Source: Candidatus Omnitrophota bacterium (GTDB lineage: Bacteria > CAIJMQ01). From it: a DNA stretch of 64,000 nucleotides. How positions within the stretch are numbered: position 1 is the stretch's first letter; each line of letters begins with the position of its first letter. Below are positions 20,087 to 29,924 of this stretch, piece by piece. The notes beneath the pieces are model-generated. The model was not told the origin of the DNA. It saw nothing but the letters and a program-made list of their open reading frames with translations, and did no database searches. Location of the stretch: NCBI GenBank assembly GCA_018812925.1, contig JAHJCU010000004.1, forward strand, positions 432,289-496,288, read 5' to 3'. The position numbers were made by a program, and so were the translations under genes.

Positions 20087-22282
20087 TTAGACAATAAGCA
20101 TCATTATCAAGAATGCGGTAAGGATAAAGAACAGAATAGACATTAGAAGTTTTATTAGAGCGATATTCCCACCTAAAATATCGCTTAAACGAACGGCGGT
20201 TGTGCCCCAATATGCCAATATAAAAATTACAATAAGCGGCGCGATAAACATAAGGTTATATATTAGAAGATACGTATAGGCGACGAATCTGTATTCGCTA
20301 ATACCTGTTGCGTAAACAATCGTTGGCAAATATACCTGCCCTGTACATGACAATTCTAATATTGAAACTATAAAGCCGGTAATAAACGCTGCCAAGACAT
20401 ATCTTCTCAAGCCTGCCTGCTCTTTGATGGTAGAGTGTATCCTCCTCTTTAAGAAATCCGGAAGTTGCAGCCACATTTCCTTGGCTTTTCCTCTCTTGCA
20501 CTTAAAATAATCTAATAGGCTCAATATCCCAAGTATTAATGTAAATACTCCCACAATCCCGTATATAAACTTGGTGAAAGTTTTAAGGAAAGACAAATAA
20601 TTTAAAAATTCAAATATTCCTATGCCGATCAAAAAATATGTGATAAATAATGCTGATGTAAAAGCAATACCTACGATGATGATTTCTCTTCCCTTTCTCT
20701 TCAAAATTGCGAGGTAAGAAATGAAAAATATTATTGTTGCAAAGGCACAGGGGTTTATCCCATCCATTAATCCTGCTCCTATTATGGCGAGGACACCAAA
20801 TGAACGCAGTCTATCTACCACATTACCCTCCACCACATCTTTCACTTGCGCTGCTCTCTCTAAAGGCAAGGATGTCCCGTCTTTATATTTATTGATTAAT
20901 TCGGTTAGTTTTTCTTTGGTTATTGACTCTCCCGCCAGAAAATCCTTGCCGATGAAAATCGCTGGGGTCACCATTCTTTTTTCTTCAGGCACACCGTACA
21001 TTTCGCATAAGGTCTCGTTTAGCTGCATATTTTCCCTGGTACTTATGTCATATTCCTTAACTACAACGGCTGGAAATTCCTCTTTGATAGGTCCCAAAAT
21101 ACTATGCACGCGCTCACAATCTAAGCATCCTTTTTCAAAAAAATAACCGATTTCTATTGCTTTTTCTGTTGTTTTTTCTACTACCCGGCCAAAGATATGG
21201 ACTGTTAATTCAGTTTCGCCAGGGCAATTCGTGTATATCTTCACATTTCCTCTGATTGGGCCAGGAGGAACTTCCGGCGCTACACTAAAATCAATCATAT
21301 ATTTTTTAAATTTCTCCAGAGTAATTACTTCTGCGGAAAGATATTTTATGTTGTTTTCTACTCTTAAGACCTCAAAGTTATCGCCTTTTGTAGATATAAC
21401 AACGGATGATGCTTTTTTTGTGCCGGCTGGGACATTGAAGTCTATACGCTCACGAGATAATTTTATATCTCCCAAAATCCTTCCCTGCACTCCTACCAAA
21501 ATAGTCTTCCGTCTTTCCAGATTTGTGCTAACATCAATCCTCCCCTGTAAATATCCCGCGGGAGCATTGCTATCCAGCGTAACTTTTACTGAATAAACGT
21601 TTTTACCCCATTGTTCTCTTTTCTCAACACTGTCTATTTTTAGGTACTCTTTATCAGTTGTCACTTTATCGATTATAAGTTTTTGTTCTCCCCTCTGGAT
21701 TATTTCAAATTGCTTAGTGACTTGTTCGTGTTTGGAAACGTTTTCAAATGAAAGAGTTAGAGGCTTAACCTCAACCTCAATCTTGACTTCTCCCTTCAGT
21801 TGAAGGTCTATGGTAGGATTGATGGGGTCATTGGAATTGACGTGAATAATCTTGGTTTGTTGCCCTATAAAACCTCCTGTTCGGAAAGTAACTCCTATCT
21901 GGCCAAATGCTCCAGGAGCAATTTCCGTATCAGAGGCTTCTGCCTTTGAACATCCACAAGAGGCTTGAACTCTACTAATCTTTAAGGTACTCTCGCCGAC
22001 ATTCTGGAATTTGAAAGCATGAGTTACGTCTTCTCCTTGATATACAAAGCCGAAATCGAATATTGGTTCAGGGAAAGACATGCATGCCTTTGTCGCAGTA
22101 ACTGTGGCATCTGTTTTAGGTTCTGCTCCTAGAGGAATCGAAATGACTAAAATACAAAGCAAAAACAACATAATGGAGGCAAACACTAAGAGCCCCTTCA
22201 TTTTTAATCCTCCTTCAATCATATTTAAAATAATTTTATCATTAGTTGAAAAATCTTTCAGCAGATATTTCTCCCAAAACAA
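20087..22282 (-). CDS. DUF1573 repeats + thioredoxin-like domain + CcdA/DsbD-like membrane domain
   Basis: 731 aa: FDFGFVYQGEDVTHAFKFQNVG..SCGC (DUF1573), FFEKGCLDCERVHSIL (thiol-redox), DGINPCAFATIIFFISYL...ELSCTGQVYLPTIVY (CcdA-like TM). Confidence 0.8.
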   Translation of the reverse strand: MFWEKYLLKDFSTNDKIILNMIEGGLKMKGLLVFASIMLFLLCILVISIPLGAEPKTDATVTATKACMSFPEPIFDFGFVYQGEDVTHAFKFQNVGESTLKISRVQASCGCSKAEASDTEIAPGAFGQIGVTFRTGGFIGQQTKIIHVNSNDPINPTIDLQLKGEVKIEVEVKPLTLSFENVSKHEQVTKQFEIIQRGEQKLIIDKVTTDKEYLKIDSVEKREQWGKNVYSVKVTLDSNAPAGYLQGRIDVSTNLERRKTILVGVQGRILGDIKLSRERIDFNVPAGTKKASSVVISTKGDNFEVLRVENNIKYLSAEVITLEKFKKYMIDFSVAPEVPPGPIRGNVKIYTNCPGETELTVHIFGRVVEKTTEKAIEIGYFFEKGCLDCERVHSILGPIKEEFPAVVVKEYDISTRENMQLNETLCEMYGVPEEKRMVTPAIFIGKDFLAGESITKEKLTELINKYKDGTSLPLERAAQVKDVVEGNVVDRLRSFGVLAIIGAGLMDGINPCAFATIIFFISYLAILKRKGREIIIVGIAFTSALFITYFLIGIGIFEFLNYLSFLKTFTKFIYGIVGVFTLILGILSLLDYFKCKRGKAKEMWLQLPDFLKRRIHSTIKEQAGLRRYVLAAFITGFIVSILELSCTGQVYLPTIVYATGISEYRFVAYTYLLIYNLMFIAPLIVIFILAYWGTTAVRLSDILGGNIALIKLLMSILFFILTAFLIMMLIV

Positions 22283-22317
22283 GGATTAAGTTTTCTCTTA
22301 ATCCTGAATCCTTAATT

Positions 22318-22539
22318 CTATATTGCTTCTACGCTTTTTATCTCTGGGACTTCTTCTTTTAATACTCTTTCGATGCCGGTTTTCAAGGTCATCTGAGCCA
22401 TAGGACATCCTCCGCAGGCACCCGTAAGTTTCACCTTTACAACGCCGTCTTCGCTAACATCCACCAATTGCACATCTCCTCCGTCTGCTTGTAAAAACGG
22501 ACGGATTTTCTTAAGAGCTTTTTCCACTTTTTCTTTCAT
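22318..22539 (-). CDS. NifU C-terminal domain (Nfu-like) Fe-S carrier
   Basis: IRPFLQADGGDVQLVDV...GACGGCPMAQMTLK. Confidence 0.93.
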   Translation of the reverse strand: MKEKVEKALKKIRPFLQADGGDVQLVDVSEDGVVKVKLTGACGGCPMAQMTLKTGIERVLKEEVPEIKSVEAI

Positions 22540-22955
22540 TTTTTTCTCCTCGCCTCGCCGATTTTGGCGGGCTTTTTCTTTAAATAATCATCAATAGCAG
22601 ATTTTAATGCTTCTTCAGCTAACATAGAACAATGCATTTTTATTTGCGGCAATCCGCCAAGCGCTTCCGCAACTGCTTTGTTTGATAAGGTCAATGCCTC
22701 ATCTACGGTTTTGCCTTTCACAAGTTCAGTAACCATAGAACTTGTGGCTACAGCAGCTCCACAGCCAAAAGTTTTGAATTTTGCGTCAACGATTACATTA
22801 TCTTTTACTTTAATGTAAAGCTCCATTATATCGCCACAGACAGGGTTGCCCACATGCCCAATACCATCAGCATCTTTTATTTCACCTACATTCCTTGGAT
22901 TTTTAAAGTGTTCCATCACTTTTTCACTGTATCGCATGCATGTTTTTCCTTTCAA
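22536..22955 (-). CDS. Fe-S cluster scaffold NifU/IscU
   Basis: FKNPRNVGEIKDADGIGHVGNPVCGD..FKTFGCGAAVATSSM..HCSMLAEEAL. Confidence 0.95.
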   Translation of the reverse strand: MKGKTCMRYSEKVMEHFKNPRNVGEIKDADGIGHVGNPVCGDIMELYIKVKDNVIVDAKFKTFGCGAAVATSSMVTELVKGKTVDEALTLSNKAVAEALGGLPQIKMHCSMLAEEALKSAIDDYLKKKPAKIGEARRKK

Positions 22956-23929
22956 TCTACTCTACTATATTCCAACATCCTATCAATTGTTTTTCTCGCT
23001 TTCTGTCTTATCATTTCTTCTACCTTAATTTCGTGTTTCATTTCTTCAAGGGACCAAAGCACCTTCTCCAAACTGTTTTTCTTCATATTTTCGCATATTG
23101 CACGTCCGGAAGCCGGAAAGAATTTTTTATCCGGGTTTTCCTTATCTAACCTGTAAATGATTCCCTCTTCGGTTCCGATGATTATTTCTTTGCTTTTTGT
23201 CTCCTTCGCATAATTAAGCATACCGGTTGTAGAGAATACTTTATCCGCCAGAGCAATTACATCAGGAGTGCATTCGGGATGGACGAGCACTTCGGCAAAA
23301 GGATGCTCTCTCTTGGCTCTTAAGATCTCATCTGCCAAAATTCTAGCATGAATTGGGCAATATCCTTCCCAGAAAATTATTTTTTTGCTTGTCCCGTTAG
23401 AAATCCTTGCCTTTGGTAAAGCGGTCGTTTCTGGCGCTTTATTTCTAACGGGATGAATTTGACTTGCAACATATTGCCCTAAATATTTATCAGGGATGAA
23501 GATGATTTTTTGTGCAGATAAAGAATTCACTATCTTAACAGCATTTGCCGACGTACAGCATACGTCGCTTTCGGCTTTCACTTCTGCCGTTGTGTTCACG
23601 TATGCCACAACAACCGCATCCGGATGTTTTTTCTTTAAATCACGCAGTCCTTCAACATTAATCATGTCTGCCATTGGACAACCGGCGTTTATGTCCGGTA
23701 TAAGCACAACTTTTTCAGGACAAAGAATTGAAGCGGTCTCCGCCATAAAATGAACACCACAGAATACGATTACTTCGGCCTCCGTTTCAGCTGCTTTCTG
23801 ACTCAATCCCAATGAATCTCCCAAGAAATCAGCTATGTTCTGGACTTCAGGCAGTTGATAGTTGTGAACTAATATGACCGCCTTTCTCTTTTTCTTAAGG
23901 TCCTTTATTTTTTGAATAATAGCATTCAT
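22952..23929 (-). CDS. nadA: Quinolinate synthase NadA
   Basis: LVHNYQLPEVQNIADFLGDSLGLSQ, ADVCCTSANA region, GYCPIHARI; carries a ~20-24 aa insertion. Confidence 0.95.
   Translation of the reverse strand: MNAIIQKIKDLKKKRKAVILVHNYQLPEVQNIADFLGDSLGLSQKAAETEAEVIVFCGVHFMAETASILCPEKVVLIPDINAGCPMADMINVEGLRDLKKKHPDAVVVAYVNTTAEVKAESDVCCTSANAVKIVNSLSAQKIIFIPDKYLGQYVASQIHPVRNKAPETTALPKARISNGTSKKIIFWEGYCPIHARILADEILRAKREHPFAEVLVHPECTPDVIALADKVFSTTGMLNYAKETKSKEIIIGTEEGIIYRLDKENPDKKFFPASGRAICENMKKNSLEKVLWSLEEMKHEIKVEEMIRQKARKTIDRMLEYSRVD
23393..23452. repeat. Palindromic element family A inside nadA
   Basis: CCCGTTAGAAAT...ATTTCTAACGGG, 12-bp perfect inverted repeat, 60 bp total (20 codons). Confidence 0.85.
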
Positions 23930-23931
23930 TT

Positions 23932-24912
23932 TTATACCCTATATTTCAAAATTTCTTCCCCGCTTATTTTCTCAGCATTAATTATTTCCTCTTTATCCTC
24001 TGGGAAAATTTTCACGTTTATATTGACCGGTCCGTTTTTGCAATAATAAGCAACTATCTTGGATGCAATTTCTAAGTCCGCATTTTCTCTCTTACCACGG
24101 CCGATTGCAACCGGACCTTTTGACTCCGGCTCAAAAATGATGTCCCCTTCTTTGGCAAATTGTAGCAATTTTAAGTTTTCTTTATGGTCTCTACCAACTA
24201 CTAATTTGAAAGAATCACTTAGACTAAAATATCTGCCGGTTTTCATCAAATTTATGAAATCAGTATCAAGCATATTAGACTTCATAAGATTTTTAACTTT
24301 CAAACTAAACCCCGAGTCTGTTAAAAGACATCCGCCTGCCGGGGCACCGTAACCTGAAATATTATATTTCTCTACCAGTTTATATTGTTTTTTACGGGAA
24401 CGCCCTTCTATGTCTAGAAGTTCTTCCCTGTTTATCCAACCCTCTTTTTCGGGAATACTGGGAGAGAGAAGCTTAGCGCAGAGAGCGCGAACAATTAACC
24501 CTTCCATTCCACTTTCTCTTTCTATAAGCTCTATTGATTGTCTGTTTTGACTCATAGGACGTTGCCCCAAGACTTCCCCGGTAACAACAAAACTTGCTCC
24601 TAACTCTTTCATTAATTGGTGTGCTTGTCTTAGTTCTAATATTCTACAATCTATGCACGGATTAAGGTTTTTACCATAACCATATTTGGGGAACTTTAAC
24701 ATCTTAAAAAATTCTGCCGATATATCCAACAATCTTAAATCAATGTTCAATATTTTCGCCAATAATTTTACTCTCTGGCTAGTGCCATCTCCGCTAAAAG
24801 GGGTTATAAAGGTAACTCCGATAACCTCTATGCCCTGTTCCGATATAACTTTCGCAGCTAAAACACTGTCTAACCCACCCGAAATAAGAGCTATTGCTTT
24901 TGTTTTTTTCAT
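23932..24912 (-). CDS. ThiI-like / tRNA sulfurtransferase-related PP-loop ATPase
   Basis: ALISGGLDSVLAAKVI PP-loop, NPCIDCRI, GAPAGGCLLTD. Confidence 0.8.
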   Translation of the reverse strand: MKKTKAIALISGGLDSVLAAKVISEQGIEVIGVTFITPFSGDGTSQRVKLLAKILNIDLRLLDISAEFFKMLKFPKYGYGKNLNPCIDCRILELRQAHQLMKELGASFVVTGEVLGQRPMSQNRQSIELIERESGMEGLIVRALCAKLLSPSIPEKEGWINREELLDIEGRSRKKQYKLVEKYNISGYGAPAGGCLLTDSGFSLKVKNLMKSNMLDTDFINLMKTGRYFSLSDSFKLVVGRDHKENLKLLQFAKEGDIIFEPESKGPVAIGRGKRENADLEIASKIVAYYCKNGPVNINVKIFPEDKEEIINAEKISGEEILKYRV

Positions 24913-26108
24913 CAGTTTTTCCTATACAACGGCGACATTTCCCTTAAGCGCGAAACAATATCCGGCAAAACTTGCAACACATAATCAATGTCTTCCTCCG
25001 TATTGTCTCTCCCTAAACTGAATCTTACCGAACCCTGAGCAGTCGCCGGGTCTACGCCCATTGCTTTCAAAACATGAGAAGATTCTAGCAACCCCGACGT
25101 ACAGGCGGAACCACTTGATACGGCAACTCCCTGCAAGTCTAAGTTTAGAATTATTGATTCACCTTCTATAAACTTGAAAGATACATTTAAAGTATTTGGA
25201 GTTCTCTTCTCAGGATGCCCATTCAACTGAATAGAATCTATTTTTTGTCTTAAACCATTCCACAATTTATCCCTCAGGTTTACGATTTTTTTATTTTCCT
25301 TCTGCATATCTTGCGAAGCAATCTCTATTGCTCTGCCGAACCCAACTATGCCGGGCACATTTTCCGTCCCGGCTCTTTTGTTTCTTTCGTGATGACCTCC
25401 AAGAATTAAAGGTTCTATCTTGGTGCCTTTACGGATATATAATGCGCCAATCCCTTTTGGGCCATAGATTTTATGACCTGACAAAGAAAGAAGGTCAACA
25501 TTCAATTCGCCTGCATTAACTTTAAGCTTACCCACTGATTGAACCGCATCCGTATGGAAGATAATTCCTTTTTCTTTTGCCATCTTGCCGATTTCTTCAA
25601 TTGGTTCAATCGTCCCGACTTCATTATTTGCATGCATAATAGTAATGAGTATTGTTTCGCTTATTATTGCTTTATTGATATCAGCGAGGTTTACTACTCC
25701 ATATTCATTAACCGGAAGATAGGTTACTTTGAACCCTTTTTCTTCAAGATACTTGCAGGGATTTAAAACAGCGTGATGTTCAATGGACGAAGTTATTATA
25801 TGCCCTGAACCAGAGCAAGCTCGATTCAGGGGATCTCTGCCCTTTTTTTCATTTTTATAAGCCACTCCCTTTATGGCAAAATTGTCCGCTTCTGTCCCAC
25901 CACTGGTAAAAACTATCTCTTCTGGCTTTGCACCGATAAAACTAGCAACTTTCTCTCTGGCTTCATCAACCGCTTTTCGCGCTTCTTGACCAAACTGATG
26001 GATACTTGAAGCATTCCCGTAAATTTTTTCATAATAAGGCAACATAGCCTTAACTACTTCCGGATGAGTTGGGGTAGTTGCGTTATGGTCTAAATATATT
26101 CTTGTCAT
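24912..26108 (-). CDS. Cysteine desulfurase NifS/IscS family
   Basis: YLDHNATTPTHPEV, HTDAVQSVGK, SGHKIYGPKGIGALY, SGSACTSG. Confidence 0.96.
   Translation of the reverse strand: MTRIYLDHNATTPTHPEVVKAMLPYYEKIYGNASSIHQFGQEARKAVDEAREKVASFIGAKPEEIVFTSGGTEADNFAIKGVAYKNEKKGRDPLNRACSGSGHIITSSIEHHAVLNPCKYLEEKGFKVTYLPVNEYGVVNLADINKAIISETILITIMHANNEVGTIEPIEEIGKMAKEKGIIFHTDAVQSVGKLKVNAGELNVDLLSLSGHKIYGPKGIGALYIRKGTKIEPLILGGHHERNKRAGTENVPGIVGFGRAIEIASQDMQKENKKIVNLRDKLWNGLRQKIDSIQLNGHPEKRTPNTLNVSFKFIEGESIILNLDLQGVAVSSGSACTSGLLESSHVLKAMGVDPATAQGSVRFSLGRDNTEEDIDYVLQVLPDIVSRLREMSPLYRKN
25803..25831. repeat. Palindromic element (family C) inside nifS-like gene
   Basis: CCCTGAACCAGAGCAAGCTCGATTCAGGG, encodes DPLNRACSGSG on the coding strand. 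Confidence 0.65.
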
Positions 26109-27163
26109 TTTTTCTCTCCTAACGCCTTATAAAAAGCTGCCCAAAAGGGGTCAACTCGGGGATGAATTAATTCTTTTTCTTCCCCATTTTCGCTTACCTT
26201 GATACCTTCTTTCTCTTCCACCACAACACCCACAATAGAAGAATTAATTCCTTCTTTTTTAAGAAGATTTATTACTTCGTTTGATTTATTAGGACAACAA
26301 GTCAGAAGCAAGGTGCCTTCACTAATAGAAGCATAGGGATCAATTCCAAAATAATTACAGATTTTGATTGCTTCTTCCTTAACAACAATTTTATCTTTTT
26401 CTATTTTCATCCCAACCTTACTTGCCTGGGCAATCTCATATAGCCCGCCCCATATGCCGCACTCGGTAGCATCATGCATTGCCGTGACTCCGTCTTCCCT
26501 AACGCCGACTTTTACCGCCGTCAAAGCATCTTTCACAACAGACATATCCCAGAATATATCTTGGGCTTTCTTCAGAAAATCACTTCCAAATTCTTTTTCC
26601 AAAACTTGAGGAAAAGCCGTGGCGAAGATACCCGTGGCTTCAATAGCGGGACCTTTAGTCACAATAATATGGTCTCCAACTTTTGCCATAGTAGGAGTTA
26701 TATATTTATCCTTATCTCCCACACTTATCACAGTAGCCCCACCAACCATAGGATAATGACAGCCTTCGTATCTGGCAGTATGTCCGCTTATAACGGATAT
26801 TCCTAAATTTTCGCATTCTTTATGCATCTCGTCCCACATTAACTCCAGTTGGCTCTTTGTAATCTCCATCGGTAGATTTAAATCAATAGCCATAAAAGTG
26901 GGTTTGAGTCCGGAACAGGCCGCATCAGAAGCCAATATATTTATTGCAAACCAAGCAGCGCGTTCCCACCCATACTCCGGGACAATAAAAACCGGGTCAC
27001 AGGTTATAGCTGCAACTTTATCCCCTATTTCTACAATGCCAACATCTACGCCGTTTTGAGGTCCCACTAAAATATTCTTATTTTTTGCTCCTAATCGAGG
27101 GTATATAAACTCTTGAAAAATTTCCGGTGAAATCTTTCCTATATCAGGTAATTCTTCTGGCAT
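26105..27163 (-). CDS. AIR synthase-related protein (HypE/ThiL-like)
   Basis: AIR synthase-like folds: GVDVGIVEIGDKVAAITCDPVF, ISGHTARYEG, MHDATECGIWGGLYEIA. Confidence 0.85.
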   Translation of the reverse strand: MPEELPDIGKISPEIFQEFIYPRLGAKNKNILVGPQNGVDVGIVEIGDKVAAITCDPVFIVPEYGWERAAWFAINILASDAACSGLKPTFMAIDLNLPMEITKSQLELMWDEMHKECENLGISVISGHTARYEGCHYPMVGGATVISVGDKDKYITPTMAKVGDHIIVTKGPAIEATGIFATAFPQVLEKEFGSDFLKKAQDIFWDMSVVKDALTAVKVGVREDGVTAMHDATECGIWGGLYEIAQASKVGMKIEKDKIVVKEEAIKICNYFGIDPYASISEGTLLLTCCPNKSNEVINLLKKEGINSSIVGVVVEEKEGIKVSENGEEKELIHPRVDPFWAAFYKALGEKK

Positions 27164-27175
27164 ATTTACTCCTTT

Positions 27176-27628
27176 TTAAAAATGCACTTCCATTGCTTTA
27201 ACCGGACAGGCCGGAATACAGAGTTCACAGGCTATACATTTTTTATCATCAAAATGAACTTTTCTTGTAATAGGGTCCATTACTAAAGCGCCTGTCGGGC
27301 AACTTGTCACACAAACTCCGCAATGAGTGCATCTTGCCTCGTTAAAAATTATATCCTGGCTAAGCGGTTGAACCTTAACCCCCATTTTATTTAAATAATC
27401 TATCCCACCCTTACAGTCTTCGTCTTTACCTTTTAACTCCAAAATCAAAAGCCCCTCTTCTTTAGGAGTTACATAAGCTTTCAGAATATTAAATTCTAAG
27501 TTGTATTCTTTAACCAGTTTGCAGATAATCGGTTTTTCTATTAATCTATGGGGAAACTTCAATACGATTCTTTTAGAAACCATTATCTTCTCCTTCCCAG
27601 AAGCATATGAGGAGGAAATTCGGTTCAT
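27176..27628 (-). CDS. NIL domain + 2x[4Fe-4S] ferredoxin
   Basis: N-terminal NIL-like domain then CTHCGVCVTSCPTGAL..CIACELCIPACPVKAM. Confidence 0.9.
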   Translation of the reverse strand: MNRISSSYASGKEKIMVSKRIVLKFPHRLIEKPIICKLVKEYNLEFNILKAYVTPKEEGLLILELKGKDEDCKGGIDYLNKMGVKVQPLSQDIIFNEARCTHCGVCVTSCPTGALVMDPITRKVHFDDKKCIACELCIPACPVKAMEVHF

Positions 27629-27649
27629 CCTCTATGCTTTTGGTACGCC

Positions 27650-28855
27650 TTAAGTAATCGGCCTTTCTTTTAGTGATTGAAAAGTTATACCAGATTTTGG
27701 TCCCGGGATAGACCCAACTGGTTCGGATAAAAGGAATTTACCGCTCTTTATCCAATTTTTCAAGGTTAAAGCGATTTCTCGCGCTTTGGAATAACTTGAA
27801 AGAGACGCAGTCGGTATTTCTTTACCCTGAACAATAATTTTTCCACTTTTTAGTTGAGCATAATTTACTTCTCCCAAGCTTCCGGGTATAACTTTAGGAT
27901 ATGCTTCGCTATAGTCAACGACTTGGGCAAAAAGATCCTTATCCTTTACCGCCGTATATTGGACAATCTCTTCATTAAGGATAGGAATCGGAATGCCTAT
28001 TCCCACCGCCAGAGTAACTCCATAGCCAGTCATAGTTATCCCTCTTAACCACTCCTGCTTCATCTGTTTTAAATCGCCTATTATTGCCAGCGTTCCCGCA
28101 GGAACACAAGGAACATTATTATCTTTGCGTTTAGCAGTAGGATTATGTTGGGTACCTTGCCATGCAACATAACCAACTCCTCCACCCACAAATATCTTAG
28201 TTCCAATACCGACGGTCTTATACAACGGGTCGTTTAAGAGCGGCGATAGTTGTCCTGCACTGCAGAAATTAGCATTCCCTAATTTTTCTTTCAAAATACC
28301 CATATAAGTATATATGGTTTTATCCGAAAGATTTACTGCCACATTATAGTTTTGATACACATTTCTCGGATTAAACAATACCGCTTCATTTACATCTTTA
28401 ATATTTATCCATGTCTCAAGTTTTTTTCTCGGATAGCAGTCCGTTCCGTAGCCGGTTGCAACAAGTTTTATATCCTTACCTGCAACGAATTCTTCAATCA
28501 CATGACCGCCTCCATACTTAAACGCTCCAGGATAAATTTTATTTTTCGGATCATCATCGGGTAAAGCCGTAGCACCAAGATAAACATCAACGGCAGCGAA
28601 ACCCCCATAAGCAGGGACATCGTTTAAATAACAAGTCCCTCCGCCGATTTTTATCCTTGGTTTAGAATGCCCGATATTGAAATAGATACCACTTGAACAC
28701 ATCGGTCCAAAGGTCCCCGTAGTTACTACGTCTACTTGTTGGGCAGCTTTCTTGGTTCCTTTTTCTTCAACAATATCAATTATTTCCTCAGCAGTAGCAA
28801 TTACTGCCTCGCCCTTTTTTATTTTCTCATTTATTTCACGTATTGTTTTAGGCAT
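27650..28855 (-). CDS. DUF39 / homocysteine biosynthesis protein (COG1900-like)
   Basis: 401 aa; MCSSGIYFNIGHSKPRIKIGGGTCYLNDVPAYGGFAAVDVYLGAT matches the DUF39 family as I recall it; next to NIL-ferredoxin. Confidence 0.85.
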   Translation of the reverse strand: MPKTIREINEKIKKGEAVIATAEEIIDIVEEKGTKKAAQQVDVVTTGTFGPMCSSGIYFNIGHSKPRIKIGGGTCYLNDVPAYGGFAAVDVYLGATALPDDDPKNKIYPGAFKYGGGHVIEEFVAGKDIKLVATGYGTDCYPRKKLETWINIKDVNEAVLFNPRNVYQNYNVAVNLSDKTIYTYMGILKEKLGNANFCSAGQLSPLLNDPLYKTVGIGTKIFVGGGVGYVAWQGTQHNPTAKRKDNNVPCVPAGTLAIIGDLKQMKQEWLRGITMTGYGVTLAVGIGIPIPILNEEIVQYTAVKDKDLFAQVVDYSEAYPKVIPGSLGEVNYAQLKSGKIIVQGKEIPTASLSSYSKAREIALTLKNWIKSGKFLLSEPVGSIPGPKSGITFQSLKERPIT

Positions 28856-28982
28856 TGTTTACCTCCTATTGTTATATTATGAATAAAAATAAATCTTCCT
28901 TTTTGTCCCAACATTATGCAGGGACAAAGACATGATCCATAACATAACATTCACCTCTCTAATTTTCATTTCTTTCATAAAA

Positions 28983-29909
28983 CTATCCTTGATAAAGTTC
29001 CGTTGATAAATATCTATCTCCTAAATCCGGCAAAATAACAACAATTAATTTGCCTTTATTTTCTTCTCTTTCGCCAATTTTCAATGCCGCATAAACAGCT
29101 GCGCCTGATGAAATTCCTGCAAAGATTCCTTCTTCTTTGGCAAGTCGTCTGGCAATTGTCATAGCTTCCTCATTAGCTACCTTTACCACTTCGTCAATAA
29201 TGTTTTTATTCAAAACCTGGGGGATAAAACCTGCTCCAATCCCCTGAATTTTATGGGGTCCGGGATTACCTCCCGATAAAACAGCAGAGTCAATAGGTTC
29301 AACTGCAATAGCTTTAAATGATGGTTTTTTCTTTTTTAATACTTCGGCAATTCCTGTAATCGTGCCCCCGGTCCCAACTCCGGCAACAAGAATGTCAACT
29401 TTGCCGTCCGTATCATTCCAGATTTCTAATGCCGTGGCTTTGCGATGGATTTCGGGATTAGCAGGATTTTTAAATTGTTGAGGCATAAACGCTTTTGAAT
29501 TTTTCTTAACAACGTCCTCTGCCCTTTTAATCGCACCGCTCATACCCTCGTTTCCGAGAGTAAGAACAATTTCAGCTCCTAATGCTTTAAGCATATTTCT
29601 CCGCTCAATACTCATCGTGTCAGGCATAGTCAGAATAAGCTTATACCCTTTGACAGCACAAACAAACGCCAATGCTATGCCGGTATTACCCGACGTGGGT
29701 TCTACAATAACAGCGTCCTTTTTCAACAACCCTTGCTTCTCTGCTGCTTCAATCATGCTTACTCCAATGCGGTCTTTTATACTTCCACATGGATTAAAAA
29801 ATTCCAACTTAGCAACAATCTTTGCGTTGATGTTTTTTGCTATCTTACTTAGTCGTACTAATGGTGTATTCCCAACCAGTTCGGTTATATTATTAAAAAT
29901 CTTTGCCAT
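28983..29909 (-). CDS. cysK: Cysteine synthase A
   Basis: [42 protein letters not shown]. Confidence 0.96.
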   Translation of the reverse strand: MAKIFNNITELVGNTPLVRLSKIAKNINAKIVAKLEFFNPCGSIKDRIGVSMIEAAEKQGLLKKDAVIVEPTSGNTGIALAFVCAVKGYKLILTMPDTMSIERRNMLKALGAEIVLTLGNEGMSGAIKRAEDVVKKNSKAFMPQQFKNPANPEIHRKATALEIWNDTDGKVDILVAGVGTGGTITGIAEVLKKKKPSFKAIAVEPIDSAVLSGGNPGPHKIQGIGAGFIPQVLNKNIIDEVVKVANEEAMTIARRLAKEEGIFAGISSGAAVYAALKIGEREENKGKLIVVILPDLGDRYLSTELYQG

Positions 29910-29924
29910 TTTATTACTCTCCTA

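Noticed and set aside
28901-28930. TTTGTCCC...GGGACAAA hairpin downstream of cysK as a riboswitch
   Set aside because: Simple hairpin with no known riboswitch core; more likely a processing or attenuation hairpin.
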